Shown one piece after another: positions 47,781 through 59,287 of a DNA stretch of 64,000 bases. The notes below the pieces were generated by a model that made no database searches, was not told where the DNA came from, and saw nothing but the letters and a program-made list of their open reading frames with translations. The translations under genes and the position numbers were made by a program. The DNA comes from Sordaria brevicollis (taxonomy: Eukaryota; Ascomycota; Sordariomycetes; Sordariales; Sordariaceae), in NCBI GenBank assembly GCA_033439795.1, contig JAUTDP010000001.1, forward strand, positions 2,914,001 through 2,978,000, read 5' to 3'. Positions within the stretch are counted from its first letter, which is position 1. Each line of letters starts with the position of its first letter.

Positions 47781-48428
47781 CAGACTGGGAATTTTGGGTA
47801 TGACTGACGTTGGATGAATCAAACATATACTAAAAGACGACGGATGACGGACGCCCAACAACAACATCATATAATAATCAAATAATATTGCCATTCACAA
47901 GACAAGAACCAAGACTATCAGATGGGATGAGAACTCAATTGCTTGCATGTGAGAAAGATGGGCTAAAGAAACTGTGTTGCGGGAAAGGTGGGACCTTGCA
48001 GCGTGCATTCTGCGGGTGAACCATGTCTCGGCGTGCAGCCAAGGGGAAGGCAAAATGCCTACAAAGGGATCCACTTCAACGTCCTTTTAACAATTCAATG
48101 CCCTTTCACTTCACTTCAACCACTTCACTTCATAAACCTCCAATTCTCACATCTTGACGCACACCCTACATATTGTCAGCCCAGCGAAACATTTCTACAA
48201 ATCCCACAAATTATCGCTAGATAAAACTCCCATTTACGAGTCCGTCAACAAAGCGCCAATTCTTACCTAGTTTATCACCAGCGAAGTCATTGAGACATCT
48301 TCAACATCATCAGCGTCATCGAAGCAAACATATTAGCGGGACTCACCAGCGAAAGCGACCTCGTCGCCCATCCCTTGCTACCTCAACCGACAAAAACAAA
48401 CTTCTCTCTCTTCACATCAAACTCCAAG
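47781..48428. other. Intergenic region between pga2 and the NTF2-like gene
   Basis: This should include the pga2 3' UTR and the promoter of the next gene. A short direct repeat of CACTTCA units lies near 48105-48135. No gene is seen. Confidence 0.55.
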
Positions 48429-49060
48429 ATGTCGACTCTCACAAAAGAAGAAGCCATCATCCGCTCCTCAGGCGAAGGTAACATCCCCTCACCCACCCAT
48501 CCTCACCCTCTCTCACCCATCCATACTAACTGTCCTCTCCAGCCGCCCGCGCCTTCACAGACTGGTACTACACCCAACTAAACGACGGCAAACCCATCGC
48601 CTCATGCTACGTCAACTCCAACGCCAAATACCTCGCCGCCTCGCACCCTCCCGCCGACATTTGCATCAACGGCACCGTCGTCGCCACCCCGCAAGAATGG
48701 GATTCTTTGCTTGACCAACAACGTCTCATCCCCTTCACGCAACAGAAAGGCAAAGTCAAATACGAAGTCGAAGGGTTTGACGTGCACGTCATCAACAAGG
48801 ATTACCGATTTGCCGCCCCCGCGGAGATTCAGGCGGCGACGGACCCCAAATTGATGCAGAGGACGGAAGATGCGCGGATCATGATGGTTGTTACGGTCGC
48901 GGGAAGCGTGACCTACGGAGGAAAGGAGAAGGGGACGCCGCCGAAGCAGCACTTTTCGGACGTTTTTGTGCTGGTGCCGAATTGGGATTATGTGACGAGG
49001 CCCAAGTTTAAGGGGCATAAGCGGTATTTGGTTGCTAGTCATACTTATAGGGCGTATTAG
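48429..49060 (+). CDS. NTF2-like mRNA export factor (NXT1/Mtr2 type)
   Basis: Exons 48429-48477 and 48543-49060 (donor GTAACA, acceptor CTCCAG) give 188 aa. Proteins of this type pair with Mex67/NXF1 to carry mRNA through nuclear pores. The NTF2 fold is suggested by AARAFTDWYYTQLNDG at the N-terminus, ICINGTVVATPQEWDSLL, the strand VEGFDVHVINKDYRF, and the closing pattern MMVVTVAGSVTYGG ... FSDVFVLVPN ... KRYLVASHTYRAY. This last block matches the human NXT1 segment with VVICGSVKF and DCFRF. Compared with NXT1 there is an extra loop near residues 115-130. Mtr2 sequences diverge strongly, so NXT1/Mtr2 family is safer than a single name. Confidence 0.85.
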
Positions 49061-49576
49061 GTTGTGCGTCTTCCTTGGGGTATGAGGGTCTGGTGTGGTG
49101 GATGGCAGACTGAAAGGAAGGTGAGAGGGGAAGATGAGGCCGAAAGCGAAGGGAGGAAGGGCTGGAAAGCGAAGGCGGAATTAGAAGGGATATATGAAAG
49201 GTTTTGCTTGACAAGAATGGGACACAAGCAAGATGATTCTTCAGCGTTTCGATTATGGATTTGGCGTTGGGAATATAAAAGAGCGGGATTTGACATGGCT
49301 ATGTTGCTACAGAAGCGAATCTTTGTGGGAACTGGATGTTTTCGAAATACACATAAAGTTGGAAAACCCATGAAGCATAGTAGACGCTACAAATTGTTCA
49401 AGGCCATAGTAACCAACAAAGCTAAACGCTTGATGTGTTCTCTACCGAGTGATCCAAACTACCCAATTTCCTTTAACCGAACACTCGCTATCGAGCTACC
49501 CTTCAATCGCTTTCACTACTACCAGTATGTTCCATAATTACCACTCATTCTTTCGCCTGCAAGACTCCCTGAGTTC
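49061..49576. other. Convergent 3' region
   Basis: These 516 bp lie between two stop codons. The plus-strand frame 49064-49537 opens at GTG right after the upstream stop and shows no domain, so it is read as 3' UTR. Confidence 0.6.
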
Positions 49577-51461
49577 CTAAGCCACCGTAACCTCTTCACC
49601 CGGCTGCTCAGGCCCAGCCTTCTTCTCACTCTGCAAACATTGTCTCCTCCAATTCCAATACCCTGCCCTGATCTTGTCCCACTTGTCCGCCAACCTCCTC
49701 AAGCACAGATCAGCCTTCTCCGTCTCTCCCTTCTCGGCATAAATCTCTGCCAACAAATCCAGCGCATGCGTACTCCTGATCTCTTCACCCGTCTCATCCC
49801 CAAGCTTCACCACAAACTCCTCCACAAACGCATGCACGCTCGCCAGCTTCTGGCCTCCCTTCACCAGCACGCCCCGCATGTAATTCCACGGACTCTGGTT
49901 TTGCGGGGCCAGGTACGTCTTCTGCTGCGCATACTGCACTTCCCTATCCACGATGTGTTGGGGGCACTTGGGATCAGCCTCGGTTGCTCCCTTTCCGGGC
50001 GTAGAGTATTCCGGGTTGGAAAACACCAAGAAGAAGCGATGCGACCAGGCCGAGTTGTTGCGCACGTCCTCGTCAATCAAAGCCTCGATCGATTTCAATT
50101 CTTCCTGATCTTCCCACATGCCCAGCTTGCCGACCAGCCACGAGCGGTACGACCAGACGTGATAGTTCTTGGTGTCTTCGGACAGGATGGCGATGAGGAA
50201 GTCGCGCTCTTGCTTTGCGAACTGTGCGAGGGCTTCAGGGTCGGAGGCGATTGTGGGATAATAGTGCTCTACGAGCAGGTGGCGGTGGTGCCAGATTTGG
50301 TAGTTCTTGAGGTTGGCGAGGGCGACTTCGTTCAGCCACTCGATCTCGTCGGGGATGGAGAGCTTGAGCGCGAAGATGCAGGCGGCTCGGTACAGCCAGA
50401 CGGTGTAGTGTGCCGGGTTCATGGCGATGATGTGTTGGGTGAGGCGCAGGCACCGGTGGGAGTATTCCTTTGTGGCCATGACGGCGCGGAGGTAGGACAT
50501 AGCTGTTTGACACCATAATCATTAGCATTCAATCTCTCCTCCAGAAAGGGGTGTGTAAACATACCCTCAGCATAATCAGCTGGATAAGCAATCGCCGCCA
50601 ACGCGCCCTCTGGTTCCTCATGCGGAATTGGGACCACATCCTCCCACTCCACGCTTCCCGCCAACTTCCCCGTGATCTCGCCATACAGTTCCTTCTTGAG
50701 GGCCGCCATCTTGCTTCGTCGAACTCTCTCGTCGTCGATTTCTCTCTCTGTGACAATTACCGGACAACCAGACCTAGCGTCCAAGTCCCCTCTCTTCTCG
50801 CGCTCGACGTTCTCCCGAAATACTCTGCTCGACACTAGGAGCGCTGTCAAAGCAGTCCGCTTCTTTATCCTCTCGTCAAACCGCTCGATGGTGTAGCTGC
50901 CGACGTCGTGGCCGTTTCGGTCGGTGCCCCAGGTGCTATGGGGTTTGGGTTTCTTGGTGAGTCCGCGGTCGATCGAGTTCGTCCCGTTGATGGTCCACCA
51001 GATCTCCTTGGACGCTTTGGGACCGAGGAGGCGCGAGCGGCTGGCTTGGGGAAGACGGTTGGTAAGGTGCAGGAGCTGGTCGCAGATCCAACCTTTCTGG
51101 TCTTCTTTGGAGAGTTTGCTGGATCCGCCTTGTTTTTGACGGGCGGCTTCGAACGGACGGGTCTTTTCGTAACGCTGTTGGCTACGTTCGAGTACGGTGG
51201 TAGGTTCTGTCGATGGTTCTGATGATGATGTTGTTTGGATACTAGTAGTAGTGGTGGTCGTGGGATTGGTCGGAGCTATTGTTGAATGGAGGGGGACGGT
51301 CCCGGTTAGCTACACCTTCTTTGTCCAAGTATTGTACCTAGCAACACACCGACAAGCTGCAAACAGAACAGAGGGAAGAGGCAAACATAAAGCTTTCGAG
51401 ATTCGAGATAACGAAAAAGGGACTTACTGGGCTTTGTGGCCGCTTTACTTTTGGGCGGCAT
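49577..51461 (-). CDS. ram2: Protein farnesyltransferase/GGTase-I alpha subunit with N-terminal extension
   Basis: Three exons (51461-51428, 51275-50565, 50502-49577) give 556 aa. The last 356 residues, from an internal ATG at 50709, are the shared alpha subunit of farnesyltransferase and geranylgeranyltransferase I, which prenylates CAAX Cys residues. PPTA repeats are clear: NPAHYTVWLYRAACI, LKNYQIWHHRHLLVE, TKNYHVWSYRSWLV, VRNNSAWSHRFFLV, and NQSPWNYMRGVLV. The first 200 residues form an unusual extension in the same uninterrupted frame with strong C/G third-position bias up to about 50850, containing KGWICDQLLHLTNRLPQASR. Its intron has a CTAAC branch site 38 bases before AATAG. Either the protein is truly extended, or translation starts at 50709 and the upstream part is another product. 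Function of the core is secure; the start is less so. Confidence 0.85.
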
Positions 51462-52094
51462 TGTTATGAGGTTGGTTGCTAAGGGGGAAATGGTGGGGTC
51501 TTAAAGCGGAACGGGGACCTTGCTGAACCCATTGATTTGCGGTGATCGGATTGTGATAAGATAGGTACGTACAAGCAAACAAAGTGACGACGAGAACGTC
51601 GAAGCTCTGCGGCGTATAGAACAAAACAATCGCAATTGCAAGCAAGCACAATACTTAGTATGCACGGGATATCATATCTCTCCATGAACTCCGCAAACAT
51701 GGATTATACATATTGTTTCCTCTTCGCTACTCCTACTATCCCAAAAGGTTCTCCCGAGGAGGTAAGTACCTTGTTACTTCCCCCTCTTCACCCCCTCTCC
51801 ATCAACACCAAGCAAGTCCCTCACATTTTGATTCCTCAAACATTCCTCTAGTATATACACCTTATTAAATATGGTAATACTCATTACGTAGTAATCATTC
51901 CACCTTCGCGCCCTCAGTAAGAATAGAACGCGATATGTACAACTGAAGTGAGGAAGTTTGATAGAGGAACCTTTTTGCCTCCTGGCGGTTCCTTCTAAAT
52001 GCTGTGGGGGATTATACAGACCTTCAACATCATGTCTGTCATCCCTTGCTTCCCTGCACACCGACATGGGACGCCATCAACGTCCACCACCCCA
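51462..52094. other. Intergenic region between mevalonate kinase and ram2
   Basis: Both genes are on the minus strand, so this holds the erg12 3' UTR and the ram2 promoter and leader. No gene is seen. Confidence 0.55.
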
Positions 52095-53773
52095 TTAGTC
52101 CCGGTTCTCAACCCTCCAGAACTTCCAACCCTCCCGCTCGCCCCTATCACCATGTACACCGACCAGCTTCTCCAGCGCCTCGTTGCTGTCCGCGCTAAGG
52201 AACTTCTCCAGGTCAATCTCCATACCGCCCTCCTCATCCTCATCCATGCCGTTCTTTAGCACAGCCGGCCAAAGCACCCCAACACCGTCGCTACCGAGTG
52301 TTGTCTCGAACTTGGAGTACCCCTCCTCATCCAGCTGCTTCTCCAACTTATCCAACTTCTCGCGCGGCACGTTCGGCCGCAACAACGTGATTGAGCACCC
52401 GCCACCACCCGCACCGGTAAGTTTCGTCCACCCGATCCCCTCGTGGTCCACGAGCTCGCGCACGCGCTCCAGCCTAGGATGCGACACGCCCAGGGACACC
52501 AGCAGGCCGTGGTTGATGGTCATCATCTCGCCGACCTTGCTCAGGCTCTCCTCGTCCTGCGTGTCGAACCCTTGCTCCTCGATCAGCTGCGCCGAGCTGT
52601 GCGTGACCTCGTCGATGGCCGTCAGGATCGTGCCCACCAGCTGCGGGTGCTTCTTCTTTAGCGTTGCGACTTTAGCCACCTCGTGCGCCGTTGACTTGGC
52701 CGTCCTGGTGTCCACCAGCAGCAGGGGAAGCTTGGGGAAGTCCCACAGCGGCCGCACCGAGGGCGGCTGGTTGTAGTCTGTCCGTTGGAAGACAACCGCC
52801 TTGCCCTGTGTTGATACCGTGTTGTCCACGCCTGAGGGGTTGCCGTGGATGAACATCTCGTAGACGAATGCCCACCGGTTGATGCGCTCGATCTGTAGCC
52901 TGGCCTCCTCGGGAGGCTGGTCGGGGTGAGGACCGGACAGTGTCCGGAGCTGGAGCAGGAGCGCTGCCGACAAGCAGACGGCGATGGTCGCGCTGCTACC
53001 AAGACCGGCGCCGATAGGGATCGTCGAGCGCAATGTGTACTGGCAGCCGGGGAACGACTGCGAGCCGAGGGAGAGGAACATGTACAGGAAGGACCCGGCC
53101 GAGTTCTGGTGCACCTTGCGGATGTCGGCGGGCTTGTCTATCGAGACGTCGGCGAGGAAGGGTTGTACGGCGTCGACGAGTTCTTGGTCAATCTCGGTGA
53201 CAAGGCTGTAGTAGTACTTCTTTTTCCCTGGTTGCTGGAAGATCTTCCATGGGAGCTCGTCGATGTTCCAGGAATGGTTGAAGTCGATATCGGGGAATTT
53301 CAGCGTCACAGTTCTCTTAGACTTGGACAGCGTATTGACGAGAAGGTAAGATCGTAGCGAGATGGCGGCAGCGATGGCGGCCTGTGGAAGAGACATCTGT
53401 TAGCCTCTGACGGATATTTCCCCCTTTTCCAGCAACCCTTCAACCCGCACACCTAACAACATACCTTGCCATGAACCACAGCGTGCTCTCCAAACACAAT
53501 GACCTTTCCTGGTGCTGAGACCATGAAAGTCGGCATCATCGGACTGGACTTTTTGCGTTCCATCTTCTTTCGTATGGGGGTTATTGTGCAGTTAGTAGGA
53601 GAGGAGCCCCCGTTGACGGAACTGCTGGCGCTTTCTTGGATAGTCACTCGAAGACCATTGCCGTTGGTGCTTCCGTTGACGGTTTCGCTCGCTTCCCCGT
53701 TGATGTGTTGGGCGTCCTGTTCGGACTCGAAATGGAATCCATTGACCCCGTTGGTTATTTCTTGCTCCGCCAT
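52095..53773 (-). CDS. erg12: Mevalonate kinase
   Basis: Exons 53773-53465 and 53381-52095 (donor GTATGT, acceptor CCACAG) give 531 aa. The enzyme phosphorylates mevalonate with ATP in the cytosol, early in sterol and isoprenoid synthesis. GHMP-kinase motifs are all present: SAPGKVIVFGEHAVVHGK (residues 86-103), the ATP loop IPIGAGLGSSATIA (224-237), HGNPSGVDNTVSTQG with catalytic Asp289, and the C-terminal KLTGAGGGGCSITLL. Yeast and animal enzymes begin close to the SAPGK motif, whereas this one carries about 83 extra residues. These are Asn/Gly/Ser-rich, contain two NGVNG/VNGS-like repeats and a basic RKKMERKKSSP patch, and no targeting signal that I recognise. ATG at 53773 is the only upstream start in frame. 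Confidence 0.95.
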
Positions 53774-55970
53774 GGTTGGTTTAGGTAGTGTAGTTTTTCT
53801 TTGTGTGTATGTTGTACGTAATCGAACCCGAGACGTCCCTCGGTATGTGTTTGCGACACCAACTGCCCCAACAATGCTAAGCGGGAGAGGCGTCCTTTTC
53901 GAAGAGGAAGTGGTCTATATGTACAGATCCGGCGCAACTGGTCGAACTCGTGGAATCGCCAACAGATTATGATGGCTGAGTACTAGTTCACGTTGAGGTG
54001 GAACTGTGTGCCGTGGTTGCTGAGGTGACGAAGAGCGAGTTGCTGTTGGCTTTGAATCAGCAATAAAGACAACCGAAGCTGTCTAGATAGGTAGAAATGA
54101 CTAAGATATCGGAGCCCTTAAAGGAATTGGAGTCTCAGGCGGAGGGTATGGCCCGGAGAAACTTGAGGGTATCGTGGCGTAGGTAGTGTGGTGAAAGCAA
54201 AGCGGGCTCGACGGGGGTTCTTGTTGATATACTGCCGATCTTTTTCCTGCTGTGTGTGGTCTGCAAGGTCCAGATGACGGATATTATGCGGAGGGTGCGA
54301 ACGAGTAGCGATTGGTGTTCCTGAACGCCAGACGACCGCGAGTTACACAAGTTGACAAGCCCCAGGGTGTTTGCAATGCAAATAATCTTGCAGACGTGCC
54401 GTGTTGAGGTTGCGCAAAGTGACAGAAGTTGCTTCGAGGGCGGCGGCCGCTGTCAATTGTTGGTTGATTTCTTTGGGTTGATTCCACTTGGGGTGCCGAG
54501 GGGTGCCAACTTGCGATTGCAGCAACTGCGGGCAGGGAGGATATGTGTGTAAGAAAGGGGCCCCGTTACAGTAGATACGTGGGGAAAGGGGGTCCAGAGT
54601 CAAAGCGATAAAGCCAGAGAAGCTTTTATGCACACCGGCAAAAGGAGGGCCAGTGGGTTCTAGATATCTTCTCTTTTTCTCACTACACTATAACTCAATG
54701 CCAACGATGCCTGATGACATTCTTCTTTTCGCCCTTGCTGTCTTGTCCCGCTACAGCCGAAGCTATCTTCGCCTAATCAAAAACTTTTGTTCCTTGCTAT
54801 TGGGGAAATCTCAGCCCGCACGCCGAAGCCGCTACTTTCCATGCAGAAAAGGGGTTGTCATCATGGACTTTTTTTATTGACAGGGGGGTTTTCGCTCTGG
54901 ATTTCCTTCTCAACGCCGCTGATTGGCGGTTTTCTGGTCCTTCTCAACACAACGCTGGCTTCCCAGTGGGCTGGACAACACCCTCGAACAGGGAGGGGAG
55001 GGGGAAGCATCGGGAGATCACAAAAGCAAACAGGGGGGTTTCTCAGAACAAGGGGAGCTTCTTATGGTTGCTTGACTTGACTTCGGGCTCCTCTTTCAAC
55101 TGACAATTGCCCCATCGTCAGTATGAGTCTAGACTCGAGCAGCTGAAGCGTGGCATCAGACCTGGAGTTTACTCTTCGTATACAGATACTATACACCGGG
55201 ATCTTGGAACGACCAGAAGCTCCAAAACGTCCGAACCTTTGCCGACTTCTCCAACTACCCTAGACCTAGGGCTAGACCACGCTGGTTCAGGCCCTTGAAT
55301 TCCAGCAGTTAGTCAGGTGGTCAGTTGAGCTTCCCCCTTGTTTCTTCGGTTTGTTGAGCTCATTCCCGACTGTCTCCGGGCTGTTGACGACAGCTTCGTC
55401 CAGTTTGTCGAAGCGCATAGGTGAGTTGGCAGGTTGGCATTATGCACCGAAACCCGAAGACTTTGGCGATGCCCGACTTACAAATATCGGGGTGCCATTT
55501 TGCCGAGAACACCTCGTCATACATCTTACTGCCACATCGGCAGGGATCTTGTTAAGAGTTGTTGAAAACTGAGACCTCTTACAAACATGCCGTCTCATCC
55601 AATCTTCCTCTTCGGCGTTGTTTCAACTTCTACTCACCGGTGACGGCAGGTACAGCCTCGAGTGATATTGAACCACAATGGACCTTGGATTGAAATGGCG
55701 ATGGTTTATGTTAACGAGGGACTGATAACATGGACGGTAGGATTTCTGCCGCAGGTGCATACACAATCCATGGAACCCCCAAGCTGTGCTAGGTGAGATT
55801 ACGAAGTACGAGGTAGCCTATTCACGTTGGCTGGGCTGAAATGAGTGAGATGAAGTCAGCTTCACCTACCAGACGGAGGCTGTTCGTGAACTGAATCTAT
55901 GCTGCATCGTATAAATAAGTCATAACATCAGTATCACGTTCAGGCTTCACTGAAGCACCCTGCTTCAACA
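53774..55970. other. Divergent intergenic region
   Basis: This 2.2-kb stretch separates erg12 (minus) from the frameshifted alpha-beta barrel gene (plus). It should contain the erg12 promoter. I see no supported gene, RNA or repeat. Confidence 0.55.
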
Positions 55971-56680
55971 ATGACCGTCACCGAGATTGCTTTACTCCGC
56001 GTCCACGCCGGGATCACCGACGCAACCCTCCAAGACACTCTCAGCGGAGCCACTACTGTCCAAGAAGCATGGCACGCCCGCACCTTCCCCGATCGTCCCT
56101 CTTCCGCCGCGGCACGGGCCGTAGCCTGTTTCCGGGGGATCGACGACGAGACGCAGATACTTCTCACAACGAGCTGGGGCTCCGTGGAGGAACATTGGGC
56201 ATGGATCCGCAGCGAGGATAACAAGCAAGTGATGGAGGGCACAGATCTGACCAAGATCCTTGCAAACCAAGGACCGCCCAATACGCCGGGCGGACTCGGT
56301 CTTTTCCACTTGGATGCCAACATCTTTGGCAGTACGCATGCCACCGCCGCTGCCAGCCAAGATACGATCGCGCTTCTCGATAGCCCGGTCATCAGTGTTG
56401 AGCAATTCGTCGTCGATACCGAAAAGAGAGGGAGAGCTTCGCCGAAACGCTCGAGAAGGTGAAGGCTAGCATGGAAAAGGCCGCCTACCCTCACTTGGTT
56501 AGAAGCGGGCGGGTTGTCGATCGCGAGGTGGAGGGCGAGGAGTTCATGTTGATTTCCGGTTGGTCGTGTGTCGAAAGTCATACGCAAGAGTTCGCTTCGT
56601 CGTCCGAGTCGTTCCTGTTCAGTCAGCTTGCTGGCATCGCTTCGTCGGTGGAAACACGGCACTACAGACGGTTCCTGTAG
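55971..56680 (+). pseudogene. Dimeric alpha-beta barrel (ABM-like) protein gene with a frameshift
   Basis: An ATG at 55971 opens a frame that starts MTVTEIALLRVHAG, typical of the first strand of a stress-response/ABM alpha-beta barrel protein. It continues through LTTSWGSVEEHWAWIRS. Near VISVEQFVVDTEKR (about 56421-56431) the frame derails and stops at 56460-56462. Protein-like sequence resumes one frame over from 56432 (ESFAETLEKVKASME) and runs, with FMLISGWSCVESHTQEF, to a stop at 56678-56680. The whole would be about 236 aa with two half-barrels. No intron with plausible signals and phase bridges the break. It is therefore a one-site indel in a purine run (GAAAAGAGAGGGAGAGC) or a sequence error. 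Function is unknown; relatives include monooxygenase-like and unknown proteins. Confidence 0.72.
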
Positions 56681-57050
56681 TTTCCTCTCTGTCCTGTCAC
56701 TCAGACACTTGTGGTCGGGAAAATGCGCGCGTGGTCTTTGAGGTCCGAGAATTTGGTCGCTCATGAATGTGTATTCAGACCCTCTTGCAAGGGGATTTGG
56801 TTTTGCGGTCGCTGAGACCTTGACAACTAAATAGTCATCGCGGAAATTCTCCGAAGACCTGCTGCATCTCTGCTCTCGCAAGAGTGCTTTCCTGTTCCCA
56901 ATCCCAATGAAGATTTCCCCCGATCCGAGAACGCCGTCTTAGTTCGCGAGAAATAAATGTCCAGCACCAGAACCAGGCAAGTTGAAGATCGTCATTCATT
57001 CGCTTCCCATTCGCCCAAAAGCAGCCGTTATTTCCTCATTGTCGGGAAAT
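56681..57050. other. Convergent 3' region
   Basis: These 370 bp lie between the alpha-beta barrel gene and rpl38. They hold 3' UTR sequence and nothing else that I recognise. Confidence 0.6.
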
Positions 57051-57562
57051 TTAAGCAGTCTGCTTCTTGTTGCGCTTGGCAACCTCGGCGATGGTGAGGG
57101 CTAAAGTTCGGAATGTCAGTTCCATCGTTCTCTCAAATGGTATTTTCCGCTTCGTCCATCTCTTCCTCTTCTCTATCAGATATTCGGGGTCGGGGAGCGC
57201 GTACAAGGAGGAAGGGAAGCCTTGAGCTTCTCGGCCTTCTCGGAGTCCTTGAGAACAAGGGTGTAGAGGTACTTCTGGCAGCGGACCTTGAACTTGGTCT
57301 GCTGAGTAGACTTGTTCTTCTTGACCCTGGCGGCTAAAGCGTGAAAGCGACTTCGTTAGATTTTCGTTCGGGTTTCTTGACGGTGTTTATCGGGCAGGCC
57401 CTCAGCCAAACGTACCGGAAGCGTCCTTGCGCCGGCAGATCTCGATGAACTGTAGGTGAAATCAAAGTCAGCAAACCAGCCCAATTGCAACACGCATGCA
57501 AAATTTCAGCATAACGACGGGTATGTCCGTACCTTCTTGATATCTCCAATTTCCTGAGGCAT
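57051..57562 (-). CDS. rpl38: 60S ribosomal protein eL38
   Basis: Four exons (57562-57533, 57449-57416, 57333-57205, 57100-57051) give 80 aa. eL38 is a small protein of the large cytosolic ribosomal subunit. Sequence blocks [57 protein letters not shown], and [14 protein letters not shown] are typical. All introns have GTACG donors and short TAG or CAG acceptors. The first two exons are 30 and 34 bp, a pattern common among fungal ribosomal protein genes. The length fits the family (69-80 aa). Confidence 0.96.
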
Positions 57563-58173
57563 TTTGGCGGCTTGGTGCTGGACTTCCGGACCTGTGGTGA
57601 CGACGACAACGGAGTTCAGGAGCGTGGATGAATTTTAGGTACTATGGAAATAATTTTGTGTGGGTTTGGGGCCTGGGCGGTGCGAGTGGCTTGGTGGGGG
57701 TGCGTGCGGGCAATTGGCCGCTAACGCGGTGCACCCTTGTTTCCGCTGTCAATCCTGCCAAATCACACCTGCCGGCGTTAGCGCAAGCTCCAAGTGTGGC
57801 TGGTGCGACACTTTGGGAACTGCGTTTTACTTCTGGCCAACGCAGTGACGGAGGAGCTCGTGTGGCGTCGAATCACTTCATCCCAGCGAACAGTCACCGT
57901 TGAACCATCTGGAACAAGCATTTGATTGCGAAGTTCGCCTTCAAGCTCGGTCACAGCTCGTGGAGGCCTCGAGAGGACACCATATCCAGTTTGTGTACCC
58001 AGATAGTATATAAACCCATAATCAATCACGAGTTCCTACTTAGAGCCTCTTTTTGTTCCAGACTCTGTGCCACCTCATCAGCCAACTCAGTTTGGGCGTT
58101 AATTGCACGATTTAGCAGCGCGCCTACCCCTCTTGCCTGACCACCACTTACAAGACATTGAACTACTTAAATC
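57563..58173. promoter_or_regulatory. Divergent promoter region of rpl38 and the Ecm19-like gene
   Basis: The two start codons face apart across 611 bp. The region must drive rpl38, which is expected to be strongly expressed. I see no telobox or other named ribosomal-gene element here. Confidence 0.45.
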
Positions 58174-58668
58174 ATGCCCACGCCTCTGGATAGCGCTTTG
58201 AAATCACGAGTGAGTACCTTACCACCATCACAACTGAACCTCATCCTACCAAAGCAATCATGGTTGTCGTCGAATCTCTGCTGATAGTTTCCGCGAGCAA
58301 GAACGCATTTCTTGGTGAGCTTCTTGTTCAACACTCAGGCCCGTCAACCGAACTTTGCGACTGACTCCACATAGCGTTCGCCGGCATCGTGACGGGTGTC
58401 GCCGCATGGTCAATCTGGGGGAGTGACGTCTTCCCTCAAGACCAGACCGACCCCAAGGGCAACCCCGAAGAATGGACTCGCGAGGAAATGCGCAGATGGC
58501 TTAAACTGGTGAGCTTCCCTGTTTTGTGAACAACAGACAAGTAACTCGAAGCTAATGTTCGGAGCTAATCCTCATCATCTGCAGCGTAATCTTCATCCAC
58601 AAGACTCGGACACCCGGGAGCAGCTACTGGAAAGGATACAGGCGAACATGAGAATTCCGAGAGAGTGA
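58174..58668 (+). CDS. Small single-pass protein with SAP/HeH-like C-terminus (Ecm19-like)
   Basis: Four exons (58174-58209, 58302-58314, 58375-58508, 58585-58668) give 88 aa. The second exon is only 13 bp. The start MPTPLDSALKSR joins NAFLAFAGIVTGVAAWSIWG, a hydrophobic segment near residues 13-31. A linker (PQDQTDPKGNPEEW) and a small helical domain follow (TREEMRRWLKLRNLHPQDSD, then REQLLERIQANMR). This layout recalls fungal proteins related to yeast Ecm19, thought to be mitochondrial. An alternative start at 58260 (MVVVESLLIVSASK) joins the same frame without the microexon model. I prefer 58174 because the spliced product looks like the family N-terminus and a CTGAT branch-like site precedes the acceptor. 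Confidence 0.72.
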
Positions 58669-59287
58669 AACTGATGGAACTGGAGGAGCAGGAGGAACGG
58701 CAACGCCAACAGGCCTATGATACTTATACCCCTTGAAGAATACTTATGCATGCATTCATTTCGTCCCATGTTCTTCTTGTTCTAGCAGGCTGGCGATGGT
58801 AGCGTCCGCCGGCTACAGGAGATCATATTGTGATCCCGATGTCGAATTTACGAGAAGAATCCTGTAGATAAATCTCTTACTGATATTCCAGATGATCATA
58901 AGTCAATACGAAACATTGTTTACATCTGAACATCGATGGTGACCCGGCAACATGGAAACACCGCGCTGTGTTCGCGGGGAACCTCTACGACCGGGCTTAT
59001 CGATAAGTCTAACTGGGTGGAGCATACAGCATATTGAACCAATCACAATTCTCAAATCACCGTGCGGCTGCGCAATACGTAACGGTACGTACCTGCAAGG
59101 AGCTTCAAAGCGGAACTGGGGCAAGGACAGGTTGTTGTTACTGTTTGTACCTTGCTGGCATTGTGCTTATAACCAATGCGACGGACAATCTGACAGTCCT
59201 TTTGGCTTTCATTGTTGCAACAAACAAACAGTCCATTTTGCGCATTCGGCGGCGCCTCTATAGTAGACACGCCCATATTGCGCGACG
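58669..59287. other. Intergenic region upstream of ste24
   Basis: This includes the 3' UTR of the small membrane-protein gene and the promoter of ste24. Open frames across 58952-59287 are unsupported. Nothing else is seen. Confidence 0.55.

Noticed and set aside
49064..49537. 157-codon plus-strand frame right after the NTF2-like gene
   Set aside because: It starts at GTG four bases past a stop codon, and composition and position fit a 3' UTR.
53815..53845. tRNA-like GGGTTCGATT on the minus strand
   Set aside because: Flanking bases do not pair as a T stem and no acceptor stem is present.
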